Origin: Lucinisca nassula
Lineage: Eukaryota > Mollusca > Bivalvia > Lucinida > Lucinidae
Reading direction: 5' to 3'
Assembly (NCBI GenBank): GCA_963580285.1
Contig: OY757026.1
Span: forward strand, 47,113,431-47,177,430
Length of the DNA stretch: 64,000 nt
Shown: positions 10,986 through 20,138 of the stretch, one piece after another
How the letters are laid out: each line of letters starts with the position of its first letter
Position numbering within the stretch: the first letter of the stretch is position 1
Made by a program: the position numbers and the translations under genes
The notes under the pieces: model-generated
The model's input: the letters and a program-made list of their open reading frames with translations, nothing else
Databases searched by the model: none
Told to the model about the DNA's origin: nothing

Positions 10986-11269
10986 TGCAGTTGCTGATAT
11001 TCATAAAACAGAAGTATTCCCCCCACTTCCAGAATGGTGGAAAAGGTTTGTCCGGTTCTTCATATGTATTTGTTTTCTGTTTTTGGTCGATTATAACTGC
11101 CAAATATTATATTTCCGGCATTCTAGCCTTCCGTAATGGACTTGTCTAGAATACCGGACCCGGTCTTTTAGTCTCAGAGTCTAGAATGCCGGGTCCGGCG
11201 TTCTAGACTCAGAGACTAAAAGACCGGGTCCGGTCGTCTAGCCACTTCCGTAAATTTTACAGGCAGAAA

Positions 11270-11540
11270 AACAAAAGTTTTTAGATGAAAAATTGCGATA
11301 TTTTTCTTATTTCTACTCAAAACATAGATTGTGGGCACTCGTTAGAACCGCCTCATCGAGGCGGTTCTAACGAGTAACCACAATCTGTTAAGAGCATACA
11401 CTGGAGTGTACGTAAAATACACCTGCCTAGAATGCCCGCGAGGGCGTATGGCAGTATATATAGAAAGAAAGAAAGAGCAGTTATAAGAAAAATGTTTACC
11501 CATGTAAACCCCAGTTTTACTATATAAAAGTGGGGTTCAA
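11270..11540. mobile_element. MITE-B copy
   Basis: A central palindrome at 11325-11390 (CGTTAGAACCGCCTCATCGA and mirror) is followed by a segment with ACCCCAGTTTTACTATATAA. The outermost CATCACGAAAACACGCC end is absent. It begins just beyond the TSD of the Mutator-like element. Confidence 0.65.
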
Positions 11541-11574
11541 AATTTGCCAAAATTTCGTGATGGTAACCAGTTTT

Positions 11575-11705
11575 TTTGTTGCTTTTTTTAAGCAATGTGG
11601 ATGAAGTGACTTGCTCAAGGGCACAACACTTTGGTCAGCACGAGGCTCGAACCCGCAAACTCTCGATCACAAATCCGAGGCACCAAAGCGCTCCACAACA
11701 TTTTA
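11575..11705 (-). mobile_element. tRNA-headed SINE fragment
   Basis: On the minus strand the sequence contains GGTTCGAGCCTCGTGCTGAC (box B-like), followed by TTGTGCCCTTGAGCAAGTCA, a segment common in metazoan tRNA-derived SINEs. No TSD was found. The stretch 11710-12070 downstream has no recognised feature. Confidence 0.55.
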
Positions 11706-12069
11706 CATTTCGCATTAACAATTCGCGCACGAGTTCAGTCTTTTCTTACCAAAGAAACCAGTAACTCCAACAAAGAAAAATATTCTGGTAGCAAAAATAG
11801 CACAATAGCGCAAAAGTTCTTCAGCTTGTAGAAAATACGTGTAATCTTTGATGCGCTTTGGAAGAGTGAGATCTATTCACGTTCAGCGATTGGTCAATCT
11901 TCATTGGCAACAGCCGGCAACAAGATATATTTACTGTCTTATTGAACGGTCTCGAATATGGGGTAGCCCCTATGTGCTACATTGTTAAATCTCGAATATT
12001 CAAGGTTGGATATCAGACTGTCAAGCCATAGCATGCCAATCACGACAATTGTCGTCTGCATTGTCGTCT

Positions 12070-12272
12070 GTCCGTTACTTTAAACGTCATTTTTTTTGCA
12101 AACAGTGTGGATCCAGATCAGACGGATCCGTCAGAATCAGGGCCCACAGTCTGATCTGGGCCCACACACTGTTTGCCTGTAGGCAAAAATATTTTTTTAA
12201 ACATTTGCAAAAAAAAAAAAAAAAAAAATAAAATAAAATAGTCAGCAGACAACATAGCCTAAGCAGACGACA
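12070..12272. repeat. Hairpin core plus flanking inverted GTCGTCTGC
   Basis: A hairpin at 12100-12176 (GATCCAGATCAGACGGATCC; right arm CAGTCTGATCTGGGCCC) lies next to an A-run at 12209-12229. GTCGTCTGC motifs near 12052 and their complement near 12263 could be the ends of one small element, but this is weak. Confidence 0.45.
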
Positions 12273-12464
12273 TTTTCAAATTTTCTCTGCGTTTCTTTAG
12301 CCTTTACCTTCCTGTACTCTAAGCAAACAATGTACACCGTGATCAGACATTGTTTTCATGGGTTTCTGACCCTTAAATGCCTGTACCGTAAGCAAACAAT
12401 GTCGATCCTGATCAGATACAGTATACAAGAAACTTTATTTTGTGTCGGTTATATACAACAAGCA

Positions 12465-12783
12465 CCGGCCCCGATAGCTCAGTTGGTAGAGTGTCCGCTC
12501 CGGGGAACGGGAGGTCTGGGGTTCGACCCCGGGCCGCGACATACCAAAGTCGTTAAAAATGGTACTAGCTGCTCCTCGCTTGGCACTCAGATTTACGGGG
12601 AAGAGCTAGGACTGGTCGATCCAGTGTCAGGATAATGTGACTGGGTGTGGTATCATGTATAATGTGTCTGGGACATGATACTTCAGTGAGGCAGCACTAT
12701 AAACGTGAGCATTGAGCTCCCTGTCGCAACCAGACACCGTCGTGATATGACTGAAAAATTGTTGAAAGCGACGTTAAACCCGA

Positions 12784-12817
<34 letters not shown>
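12465..12817 (+). mobile_element. SINE-1, full length with TSD
   Basis: Flanked by ATACAACAAGCA at 12453-12464 and 12818-12829. The head GGCCCCGATAGCTCAGTTGG (box A) and GGGTTCGACCCCGGGCC (box B) form a tRNA-like pol III promoter. The body carries GGAAGAGCTAGGACTGG and ATGATACTTCAGTGAGGCAG. The 3' end GAAAGCGACGTTAAACCCG leads into a (CA)n tail of about 30 bp. It is not a functional tRNA gene because the cloverleaf is followed by a SINE body and bounded by a TSD. Other copies: 56713-57047 and a tail piece at 28975-29075. Confidence 0.9.
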
Positions 12818-12822
<5 letters not shown>

Positions 12823-12925
12823 ACAAGCAACATTAGCTACAAGAGCTATTTTCCGAAACCGCGTTCTGTGGCATCTAATCTGGGTCTAAACTGTTTGCCA
12901 AACCCAACCCATAATTCCAGAAGTT

Positions 12926-13154
12926 ACTTGTGGGTCTAACGTCCCCGTCAACACTATTTAGGTCATTTTGGAGTCGTTGCTTCCAATTTTGTTGGACTTT
13001 TACCGACACGAAATGACACCCCACGGACGGTCCGACTCACAGTGCTTCACCTTGGCAAACTTAGACGTTCAAAGCGGTTTACTAGTACTCATGTGCGGTC
13101 GGTTTCAGATCTTCGTGCACGCATCATGCAGGTCAGTCCCGATGGGCGGGGATC
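12926..13154 (-). mobile_element. RepA SINE-like element, diverged
   Basis: Minus-orientation copy with a shortened middle: TAACGTCCCCGTCAACACTA, then GACGGTCCGACTCACAG, AGCGGTTTACTAGTACTC, and the 5' end CCCGATGGGCGGGG. No TSD was detected. Confidence 0.75.
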
Positions 13155-13219
13155 AATACGTTACCTGGATTTCCTACATATTAGTGACAATCACGTGGAC
13201 TTTAGCACTAAGTCAGCAG

Positions 13220-13378
13220 GCAAATGTGTCAAAACAACGTCGGCGCAACGTTGCACCGACGTAGATGTGACGTTCTATAAATGCCGACAATGCATCGAAG
13301 TTGGTGTGACGTTGTGGTAATGTCATGACGTTACATGCACGTCGATCCGACGTCCCATTAACGTCATGTGCCAGCTGG
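13220..13378. mobile_element. MITE-D, degenerate copy
   Basis: AGCAGGCAAATGTG on the left and ATGTGCCAGCTGG on the right resemble the TIRs of 13604-13752. The interior repeats ACGTCGG/GACGTT motifs. Confidence 0.5.
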
Positions 13379-13399
13379 AATGATCGTGTGTGTGTTTTT

Positions 13400-13815
13400 G
13401 TTTGAACTGAGGTTTAATGTCCCCGTCAGCGCTATTAAGGTCATTTTAGAGACATTGCTTCCAATTTTGTGGGACTTTTACCCGCCGTTGAGAGGAAATA
13501 ACATCTCAAGCCCTACCGCTCAATGAAACCCAAAGACCTCTATACATTGGTCGGTCTGATTTAAATCACTTTGCCTTTTCTAAGTGGTTTACCAGTGTGG
13601 CCACCCAGCAGGCACATGACGTAATTATGACGTCATGTCAACGTCGGTGCGACGTCATGACGTGTATGCAACGTCACATCCACGTCGGTGCAACGTCATG
13701 ACGTTGCACCGACGTTGATTTGACGTTGCCATAGCGACGTGTGCCTGCTGGGCAGTTTCATTTCTGCGTGAAGGCACCATGCAGCCCAATTTTTATTTCT
13801 TCAAGCCCCGATGGG
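13400..13815 (-). mobile_element. RepA copy split by MITE-D
   Basis: RepA sequence runs from TTGAGGTTTAATGTCCCCG-type text to AGTGGTTTACCAGTG, is interrupted at 13604-13752, and resumes with GTTTCATTTCTGCGTG through the TTCTTCAAGCCCCGATGGG 5' end. The insertion shows RepA was in place before MITE-D arrived. Confidence 0.8.
13604..13752. mobile_element. MITE-D, 149 bp, TIR CCCAGCAGGCAC
   Basis: Perfect 12-bp terminal inverted repeats CCCAGCAGGCAC and GTGCCTGCTGGG. The interior is dominated by ACGTC repeats such as CAACGTCGGTGCGACGTCAT. It interrupts RepA, which independently defines its edges. A clear TSD was not seen, at most CA. Confidence 0.75.
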
Positions 13816-13890
13816 GGTGGTGGTGGTGGTGGTGGTGGTGTGTGTGTGTGGGGGGGGGGGGGGGGGGATTGTGTGTGTGTGCGAAATTGC
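13815..13890. repeat. (GGT)n, G-run and (TG)n microsatellites
   Basis: Low-complexity stretch directly after the RepA 5' end: GGTGGTGGT, then a G-run of about 18 (13850-13867), then TGTGTGTG. Confidence 0.9.
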
Positions 13891-14057
13891 ATGGTAATGG
13901 TATAGCTACTAGCTCGGCAGGTGACCACAACTCACACCAACAAAGAAAACTAAAAAGCCTGAACGTATCAAATTATCCGATTATGTAAACCTAGAGATTG
14001 GTTAAACAATGAACGAACCCCCGAGGAACGCACGCACGGATAGCAATAGCTGAGCTG

Positions 14058-14130
14058 GTTATTTTATTTATTTTTTTCTTGGTTTTACGACCTTCAAGAT
14101 TATTACACTTATTTCGAGCCGTTTGCTAAG
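14058..14130 (-). mobile_element. SINE-3 3' fragment
   Basis: T-rich run then TTGGTTTTACGACC and TCAAGATTATTACACTTATT: the reverse complement of the SINE-3 3' end. Head missing. Confidence 0.6.
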
Positions 14131-14203
14131 CTGAGGTGTACCAGTAGAAACACAGTGATCCAACAATTATAGCAAACTGTTTGCCTACACGCAAAAAAGT
14201 TTG

Positions 14204-14505
14204 TTTTGTTTGTTTGATTTTAGGTTTAACGTCCCCGTCAACACTGTAAATGTCATTTTGGAGACGTTGCTTTCAAATTGTGGGACTTTTACCCGACATT
14301 GAGATGAAATGACACCTCAACCCTGTCGCCCGATGAAACCAATAGGGTTTAGAAGCATGGACGGGCCGACTCGCACCGCTTTGCCTGGACAGGCTTAGAT
14401 CCTCAAGCGGTTTACCAGTACTCGTGTGCGGGTCGGTTTCAGCTCTGCTGCGTGGAAGCATCATGCAACCCATATATTTCTTCAAGCCCGGATGGGCGGG
14501 GGCCG
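14204..14505 (-). mobile_element. RepA SINE-like element with TSD
   Basis: AAAAAAGTTTG flanks both ends (14193-14203 and 14506-14516). A near-complete minus-orientation copy running from TTTTGTTTGTTTGATT to GATGGGCGGGGGCCG. It forms a facing inverted pair with the copy at 14560-14823. Confidence 0.9.
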
Positions 14506-14559
14506 AAAAAAGTTTGAAGTTATATACATATAAAACAGACGACATAAACAATCGCATAC

Positions 14560-14823
14560 GGCCCCCGCCCATCGGGGCTTGAAGAAATAGATGATGATGC
14601 TTCCACGCAGAGCTGAAACCGATGTTAAACCGCTTGAGGATCTAAGCCTGCCCAGGCAAAGCGGTGCGAATTGGACCGTCCATGCTTATAAACCCTATTG
14701 GTTTCATTGGGCGACAGGGCTTGAGATGTCATTTCATCTTGATGTCAGTTAAACGTCCCACAAAATGGAAGCAACGTTTCCAAATTTACTAATATAGTGT
14801 TGACGGGGATCAAACAAAACAAA
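14560..14823 (+). mobile_element. RepA SINE-like element
   Basis: Plus-orientation copy from GGCCCCCGCCCATCGGGGCT to AAACAAAACAAACCC. The segment around CGATGTTAAACCGCTTGAGG has lost some 20 bp. No clear TSD. It lies only about 55 bp from an inverted copy. Confidence 0.85.
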
Positions 14824-14861
14824 CCCATTTTGTACCGTAAACCCCCAAACGGGTAGTTGGC

Positions 14862-14935
14862 AAACAGTACAGGCCCAGATCAGACGCCACTGAACACGGC
14901 GTCTGATCAGGGTCTACACTATTTGCAAAACATTC
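14862..14935. repeat. Hairpin core of GATCAGACGCC type
   Basis: GGCCCAGATCAGACGCC and GGCGTCTGATCAGGGTC pair across a short loop, flanked by GGCAAACAGTACA and CACTATTTGCA. A second degenerate core lies at 15105-15170 (ATCAAACGCC / GGCGTTTGACCGGGTC). Confidence 0.65.
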
Positions 14936-15307
14936 AGCTGGTTCCCAAATAGATTTCGAAGAAAACACAACATGAAACCTCTAAATTTTGAAATGGACTC
15001 CTGCTATATATAAGCAGGAAGATTCCAGTTGGTACAAAATAGTGACAGCACTGATTTGTCGACAGTCCTGAGCTGGCCTTAGGCTGTTCCCTGAAACACC
15101 AGCCTGTAGACCATCATCAAACGCCTTGTATTGTGCGGCGTTTGACCGGGTCGACACCATTTGTCAAACCCAACACATGATTCTTTTCCAGATCCAGACT
15201 TACCTGGGCGTGCACTGACTGCCTAGACCGTAGCCTGGACCTGTATGTCCAAAAACATAAAGGATCCTTTCTATGTGAAATGACCAGCTGAATTAACTCA
15301 TTTCATT

Positions 15308-15775
15308 CGGGCCTCCGTGGCCTAATGGGTAAGAGCGCTGACTCTCAAGTTCGGATGGTTTGTCTCCACCGGGTGCTCTGTTTTTATGCCCAAACCAAGA
15401 AGTGAGGAGGGCACATAGTTGTCCTCTGTACGCCACACTTTGTAGTATTGTTCTTGTCTCCGCAACTCCTCGTACATTGTTTGATGTAGGGCACACGGTT
15501 CAGTCATGCATTGGAAATATGCATAGAGTAAACAGGATTCTGATCCAGCCCCTAATTGCAAAGGTATGTCCCCATGAACGACAAACTGGTCATATGTGTA
15601 GCAGAAGAGGTTAAATAGTACTGTTCGAGTCTCCGCAACTCCTCTTACAGTATTTAGTGCAGGACATTGAAACTTACACAAGTATATATCTGACCGTGTT
15701 TGTGGTTTTACGGACCAGTCAACAGCTAAGGTCATGCTGGGTCGTTTAGTTACCTTCACTGTTCCCGTACAGGCT
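15308..15775 (+). mobile_element. tRNA-headed SINE-like repeat
   Basis: The head GGGCCTCCGTGGCCTAATGG with GTAAGAGCGCTGACTCTCAA looks like the 5' half of a tRNA; box B is poor (GGTTTGTCTCC). The body contains two related segments, each with TCCGCAACTCCTC (about 15460 and 15632), and the 3' end reads GTGGTTTTACGGACC, like other SINE tails here. ORFs across it are incidental. The stretch 15780-15945 holds nothing recognised. Confidence 0.45.
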
Positions 15776-15949
15776 TAGACCATATAAGCTAACCTCCCCA
15801 CAACTCCTCGACAATAACTGTCAGCAGCCCATGAGTCAGCTGCCGGGTGATCATGCAACCGTCCATCTGAAGCCGTTGCCAAGCGATGAGGTATTAGAAC
15901 AAGGAAAGATGGTATAGAGCAGAAAACAAACTAACAAACAAACGAAGAG

Positions 15950-16035
15950 CCCATCGGGGCTTGAAGAAATAGATGGGCTGCATGTCGTGCATGATCTTCC
16001 ATGCAGAGCTGAAACTGACCGCACACGAGTAGGGG
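15950..16035 (+). mobile_element. RepA 5' fragment
   Basis: CCCATCGGGGCTTGAAGAAA to GACCGCACACGAGTA, then cut off where a TIR element begins at 16041. Confidence 0.7.
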
Positions 16036-16040
16036 ATACC

Positions 16041-16251
16041 GGGGCAAAGTGTTACATTTTTTTAACTTTTAAATATTTGCCGACATTAGCTTTCATAGAA
16101 CCCTGTAAGCGAGAAGAAGAAGAAGAAAAAAAAAAAAAAAAAAAAAAAACACGCAATCGGGAACAAACTGCAACTTTAACGAAACAATTCAACCATTTTA
16201 TAACATTTGACAACGAGAACAAAATGCGGGGTATATGTAACACTTTGCCCC
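16041..16251. mobile_element. Small TIR element, GGGGCAAAGTGTTACAT ends
   Basis: 17-bp inverted ends GGGGCAAAGTGTTACAT and ATGTAACACTTTGCCCC (the right copy has ATAT before TGTAACAC). The interior carries GAAGAAGAAG and a run of about 23 A. Two more copies of the end motif lie just outside at 16259-16293, suggesting tandem or nested ends. No TSD was seen. Confidence 0.5.
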
Positions 16252-16444
16252 AAGCTTTGGGGTAAAGTGTTACGTTCCCCGGGGCAAAGTGTTAGATAAC
16301 AAAGTGCAATGTCACCTACGTGAATTGCGGGCTGAGGGTGACAGGATGGGCGGAAAGGAAATCGAAACCTAGCATTAGCAATAAAAGGAAACTGCCAGAT
16401 TACTCCAGGATCCGCAGCATGCGCTGTTAAAGATCTGAATTCAC

Positions 16445-16640
16445 GCGTAACATCACGAAAACACACCTATATAAATCTGACAGCCTTGAATCCCCACTTT
16501 TATACAGTAAAACTAGGGGGGGGGGGGGGGGGTCAAGGGGTTTTACTTTATGTTTTATTATTTCTGCTCAATTAAAACCGCCTCGATTAGTACCCACAAT
16601 CTATAGTTTGAGTAGGCAGAAGAACCAATAACTATGTTTC
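16445..16640. mobile_element. MITE-B copy with G-run
   Basis: Begins ACATCACGAAAACACACC, contains CCCCACTTTTATACAGTAAA, an 18-G run at 16506-16523, and half of the central palindrome (AACCGCCTCGATTAGTACCC). The right end is missing. Confidence 0.65.
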
Positions 16641-16679
16641 ATCTTAAAATATGTTTTTGGCTGTAAAATGTACAATTTA

Positions 16680-17440
16680 TTATATGACGTCGCGTCTGAG
16701 TGTAATAACGGCATTTATTACATACCTACTATAGGAAAATTACATTAGAATCTTTCAATACAGACTCATATTTTCGCTATTTTGATGGCACAGTCACGTG
16801 ACGGGGCCAAAAATCCATATAATATGGATTTTTGGCACTGCCTTTCCATACCGGCACTGCTCCACTCTGTTACTATATAGCAATAGAACGTTAATGTCGT
16901 ACTATAAGCTTCAAAATGGCCTCAGAAAAATAACTTGAAGCAATGTCAACCCGACTTCTGGACCTGGACAGAGCGATAGAAGACAGTGATAACAAAAGAT
17001 TTTGAGAAAAGTCTGATAGTTCGTGGCAAGCATGAAAAATGAAAAACAATACTTTTTAAAAGAAGTACACTCACGATTGGGAAGCATTGTGAAGGACGTT
17101 GCTTTCAAGCACAGCAGGGATGTCCCAACATTTGAAACAATAAGGTCTTGCCAACAACCTTAAACGAACAGATCCCTTCACTTATGAGGAGCTGGAAATT
17201 GTGCGGAAGAAATCTGTGGGAGGGAAAAATGCCCCCAAAAATTGTCTTGTACTTTAACGTAAACAACCACCGTGACCGACAGCTACACTCGGAATCGATT
17301 ATGCATAGCTTGATGAATGACACTAAGAGCCTTTAAAATTAAAATGGCTTCAAATAAGCACAAAACATTCTGTAAAATACCTTAAAAAGCTTTCTTTGAA
17401 CTGCAGAAATTCTGTATTTAAAATGGCGATTTGTTTTTGT
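16680..17440. other. Mostly unassigned; MITE-C start fragment at 16680
   Basis: 16680-16730 carries TATGACGTCGCGTCTGAGTG, the MITE-C end. 16800-16850 has a perfect palindrome AAAAATCCATATAATATGGATTTTT. From 16910 to 17340 short frames are frequently interrupted; they read like decayed coding DNA but match no family I recognise. Confidence 0.35.
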
Positions 17441-17446
17441 TTTGAA

Positions 17447-17560
17447 ACTATCTATCTATCTTCTCATACTGAGTCGGTCATATTTGGCCATTACCTCAGT
17501 TGGGTGGGTGGCTAAATTTAGAATTTAGCAAAAAAAAAAAAAAAAAAAATCATCTCTAGA
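17447..17560. mobile_element. SINE-5 end fragment with short CTAT tail
   Basis: CTATCTATCTATCTTCTCAT, then ACTGAGTCGGTCATATTTGG, matching the (CTAT)n-SINE-5 junction at 46027, but here with only three to four CTAT units. An A-run at 17530-17549 follows. Confidence 0.55.
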
Positions 17561-17629
17561 CGAGTCCTTAAAACTATTTACAATCCAAGCACAGAGGTAT
17601 CCTAAAACGCATACCTCTGAGTCTCAATC

Positions 17630-19135
17630 TTATACTGTGCGGGCTTTGAACTCCTCTGCAGTCTTGGCATTCACCGCAGAGGATGGAAGACTATTCCACT
17701 GAGGAATAGTTCTAGGGAAGAAAGAGTTTTTCAGGGCATCACTATAGGACTGGTACCTACCCTACAATACTGTGAGTTATTTGCTCTTGATGCCCTTGTT
17801 CGGGATGACACTGTTGCAGGGGTCAAATACCTATCCTTGTTAATTGATACTGTACCAGAATGTATCTTGTAGAAGAAGGTTAAGGGGGACTGCTCACGAC
17901 GGGTCTCCAGGGATGGCCACTCTAGTTCATCAAGCATGTCACCGACGCTACTTCTATTTCGCCATCGTCTGCAGGTCCATCGAGCAGCTGTCCTCTGCAC
18001 CTTCTCCACCTGCTGAATCTGAGTTTTAACATATGGATGCCAAATGGGTGATGCATATTCAAGCTGAGGGCGAACCAATGTTTTATATGCAACATCCTTT
18101 GTCTGCCGAGGTGCAAAAGCCAAATTACGTCTAAGGAATCCTAAGGTCCTAGTTGCTTTAGATGTTATTTCAGAGATATGTTGACCCCAATCGAGATCGT
18201 CAGTGATGGTGATACCAAGATATTTGGCGGAATGAACTTGCTCCAAAGTTTGCTGGTGTAGTGTGTAATCATGCTTAATTTGCTTGTCCTGAAGGTGTCG
18301 TGACACCCTCATTGAATGGCATTTGGCTACATTGAACTTCATCTGCCAATCTGCTTCCCATTGTGCAAGTCGATCCAGGTCATCTTGTAAAATGTCAGAA
18401 GAAGAATATATGTCCCTATACAGGACACAATCATCAGCAAACAAACGGACAGATGACCTGATGTTATCAGGGAGATCATTGATGAATATCAAAAAGAGGA
18501 CCGGTCCAAGGACCGAACCTTGTGGGACACCAGATAGAACAGGGACTGGATTAGACGCTTGGCCGTCAAGTACAACTTGTTGAGAGCGCCCGGAGAGCCA
18601 TGAGCTAATCCAATTATGTGTGGATCCTCTTAACCCATAGTAGTCCAATTTGTACAATAGCCTTCTGTGAGGTACCTTGTCAAAGGCCTTGGCGAAATCC
18701 ATGATGATCAAGTCAGTCTGTTTGTCGCCACGATTTATGGCCCCACCCAGATTACTCACAATGTCATGGAAGAATTGAACTAGTTGAGTTTCGCAAGACC
18801 TTTGACTTCGGAAACCATGTTGACAGTCAGCAAGAATGCTCTCAAAGGCTAAGCGTTTATTAATGCTGCTGACTAATATATGCTCCAGGGTTTTGCAACA
18901 GATGCATGTTAGCGACACTGGTCTATAATTTACTGCATCATATTTTTCGCCTTTTTTATAGACCGGGGTAACATTGGCTTGTCGCCAATCATCTGGTACA
19001 GTGCCCTGGGCAAGTGATTCATTGAAAATAAAGGCCAGCACAGGAGAAATTTCAGCTCTACATTCCTTAAGGACCCTGGCATTCAGGTCATCTGGCCCAG
19101 ATGCCTTATGTATTTTGAGCTTCGGAAACTTACAG
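17630..19135 (-). pseudogene. LINE reverse transcriptase, 5'-truncated, frameshifted
   Basis: Minus-strand RT domain of a non-LTR retrotransposon, closest in style to CR1/Jockey-group RTs. In the 436-residue open stretch 17731-19041: the DFAKAFDKVPH motif near residue 115 carries the first catalytic Asp, GVPQGSVLGP is at 171-180 and FADD at 201-204 supplies the catalytic Asp pair. The frame continues upstream to about 19135 with the conserved K-A-S-G-P-D start, then homology ends abruptly, so endonuclease and ORF1 are absent: ordinary 5' truncation. Near 17760 a frameshift moves the last ~45 residues (with NSFFPRTIPQWNSLP) into another frame ending at a TAA at 17630-17632. The catalytic residues are intact; the copy is otherwise dead. 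Confidence 0.9.
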
Positions 19136-19439
19136 TTGCTACGTCACTTGTGACGTAATTTGCTGCGCACTACTATGTTACTGTATTACCGTGAGCATGG
19201 TTAGTGTAGGCCTACTAATCAGTTATATAATGTAAAAGAAATTTCTTTTTTTTTCGGCGGATACCGAAAATATATCCTCAACACACTCAATGAAACGTTC
19301 CCGGCATCAACCTTTAAAAAGTAAATATTCTATTTGCCTTTATTTCTTCACGATGCAATATAACTATGCTATATAATTGATGTATTAAAGAGGCTAAAGC
19401 CCTCGGGCCAATATGACATACCGATGCCAATACGACTTA

Positions 19440-19788
19440 GATGCACACCTTTACCATATAATAACCTCTATGTAATAAATTCGGTAATCCACTAATGGAT
19501 TAATTATGCAAATTTGTTAGTTACGTCCCGTAACGTTACATCTACGACGTCCTTAACGTCGTCGCATTTACAATGACGGAATGTTGGCACCTTTGATAAA
19601 AAAAATGGTAAATAAAATGCGTTTTTACTGTCATGTGATAAAAAGAATCTTGCATTCGTGCTCATGAATTTTTGAATTTATGAGACTCGTTGAGGAAAAG
19701 GGATAACATGCTCGGCAAAGTCCGGCCTTTTCATCAACTCGTTTAATAACTTCAATAATACATGGGCACTCATGTAAGATCCTCTATG
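19440..19788. mobile_element. MITE-C copy
   Basis: Contains AATCCACTAATGGATTAATT, TACGTCCCGTAACGTTACAT, GTCCTTAACGTCGTCGC and the hairpin GAGGAAAAGGGATAACATGC / mirror, ending GTAAGATCCTCTATGTA. It matches 31503-31872 and 23440-23820. The stretch 19136-19440 upstream holds no recognised feature. Confidence 0.75.
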
Positions 19789-19814
19789 TATTTGTATAGG
19801 TGTGTTTTCGTAAT
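19789..19814. mobile_element. MITE-B terminal fragment
   Basis: TTTGTATAGGTGTGTTTTCG followed by TAATG is the right end of MITE-B. The rest of that copy is missing or lies on the other side of the adjacent MITE-C. Confidence 0.5.
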
Positions 19815-19832
19815 GAGTTTACTCTAGTCGGA

Positions 19833-20138
19833 CGGCCCCCGCCCATTGGGGCTTGAAGAAATATATGGGCAGCATGATGCTTTCACGCAGAGCTGAATCC
19901 GACCCTCACACGAGTACTGGTAAACCGCTTAGAGGATCTAAGCCTGCCCAGGAAAAGCGGTGCGCAAGAGTCGGACCGCCAGTGCTTATAAACCCTATTG
20001 GTTTCATTGGGTGACAGGGCTTGAGATGTCATTTCATGTCAATGTCGGGTAAAAGTCCCACAAAATTGGAAGCAACTTCTCCAAAATGACCTTTACAGTG
20101 TTGACGGGGACGTTAAACCTCAAATCAAACAAACAAAA
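19833..20138 (+). mobile_element. RepA SINE-like element with 13-bp TSD
   Basis: TACTCTAGTCGGA flanks both ends (19820-19832 and 20139-20151). Complete copy from CGGCCCCCGCCCATTGGGGC to CAAATCAAACAAACAAAA. The TSD includes the stop codon of the minus-strand transposase tail at 20139-20590, so RepA landed at the end of that coding region. Confidence 0.95.

Larger units (their letters stand above)
10081..11249. mobile_element. Mutator-like element, long TIRs, 9-bp TSD
   Basis: GTAAATTTT flanks both ends (10072-10080 and 11250-11258). The terminal inverted repeats are about 170 bp: left starts GGAAGTGGCTAGACGACCGG, right ends with its complement. Each arm is itself built of short perfect palindromes of CTAGACGACCGG/CCGGTCGTCTAG and CTAGAACGCCGG type. 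Long TIRs with a 9-bp TSD are typical of Mutator-like elements. The interior has no transposase; it carries a MITE-B core (10580-10720) and half of a piggyBac-type MITE (10903-10985). Confidence 0.8.

Noticed and set aside
12465..12545. Apparent tRNA gene (good A and B boxes)
   Set aside because: It is the head of SINE-1: followed by a conserved SINE body and CA tail and bounded by a TSD. The same holds for tRNA-like heads at 33471, 57301, 57047, 46300, 58885 and 2932.
13779..13988. ORF with Trp and Gly runs
   Set aside because: Encoded by GGT/G/TG microsatellites.
15322..15759. 145-residue minus-strand ORF
   Set aside because: It covers a SINE-like repeat with a duplicated segment; no protein family is apparent.
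16911..17340. Possible decayed coding region
   Set aside because: Frames are interrupted often and no family was recognised; not reported as a gene.
17844..18583. Plus-strand ORFs over the LINE
   Set aside because: Shadows of the minus-strand reverse transcriptase, whose catalytic motifs are clear.
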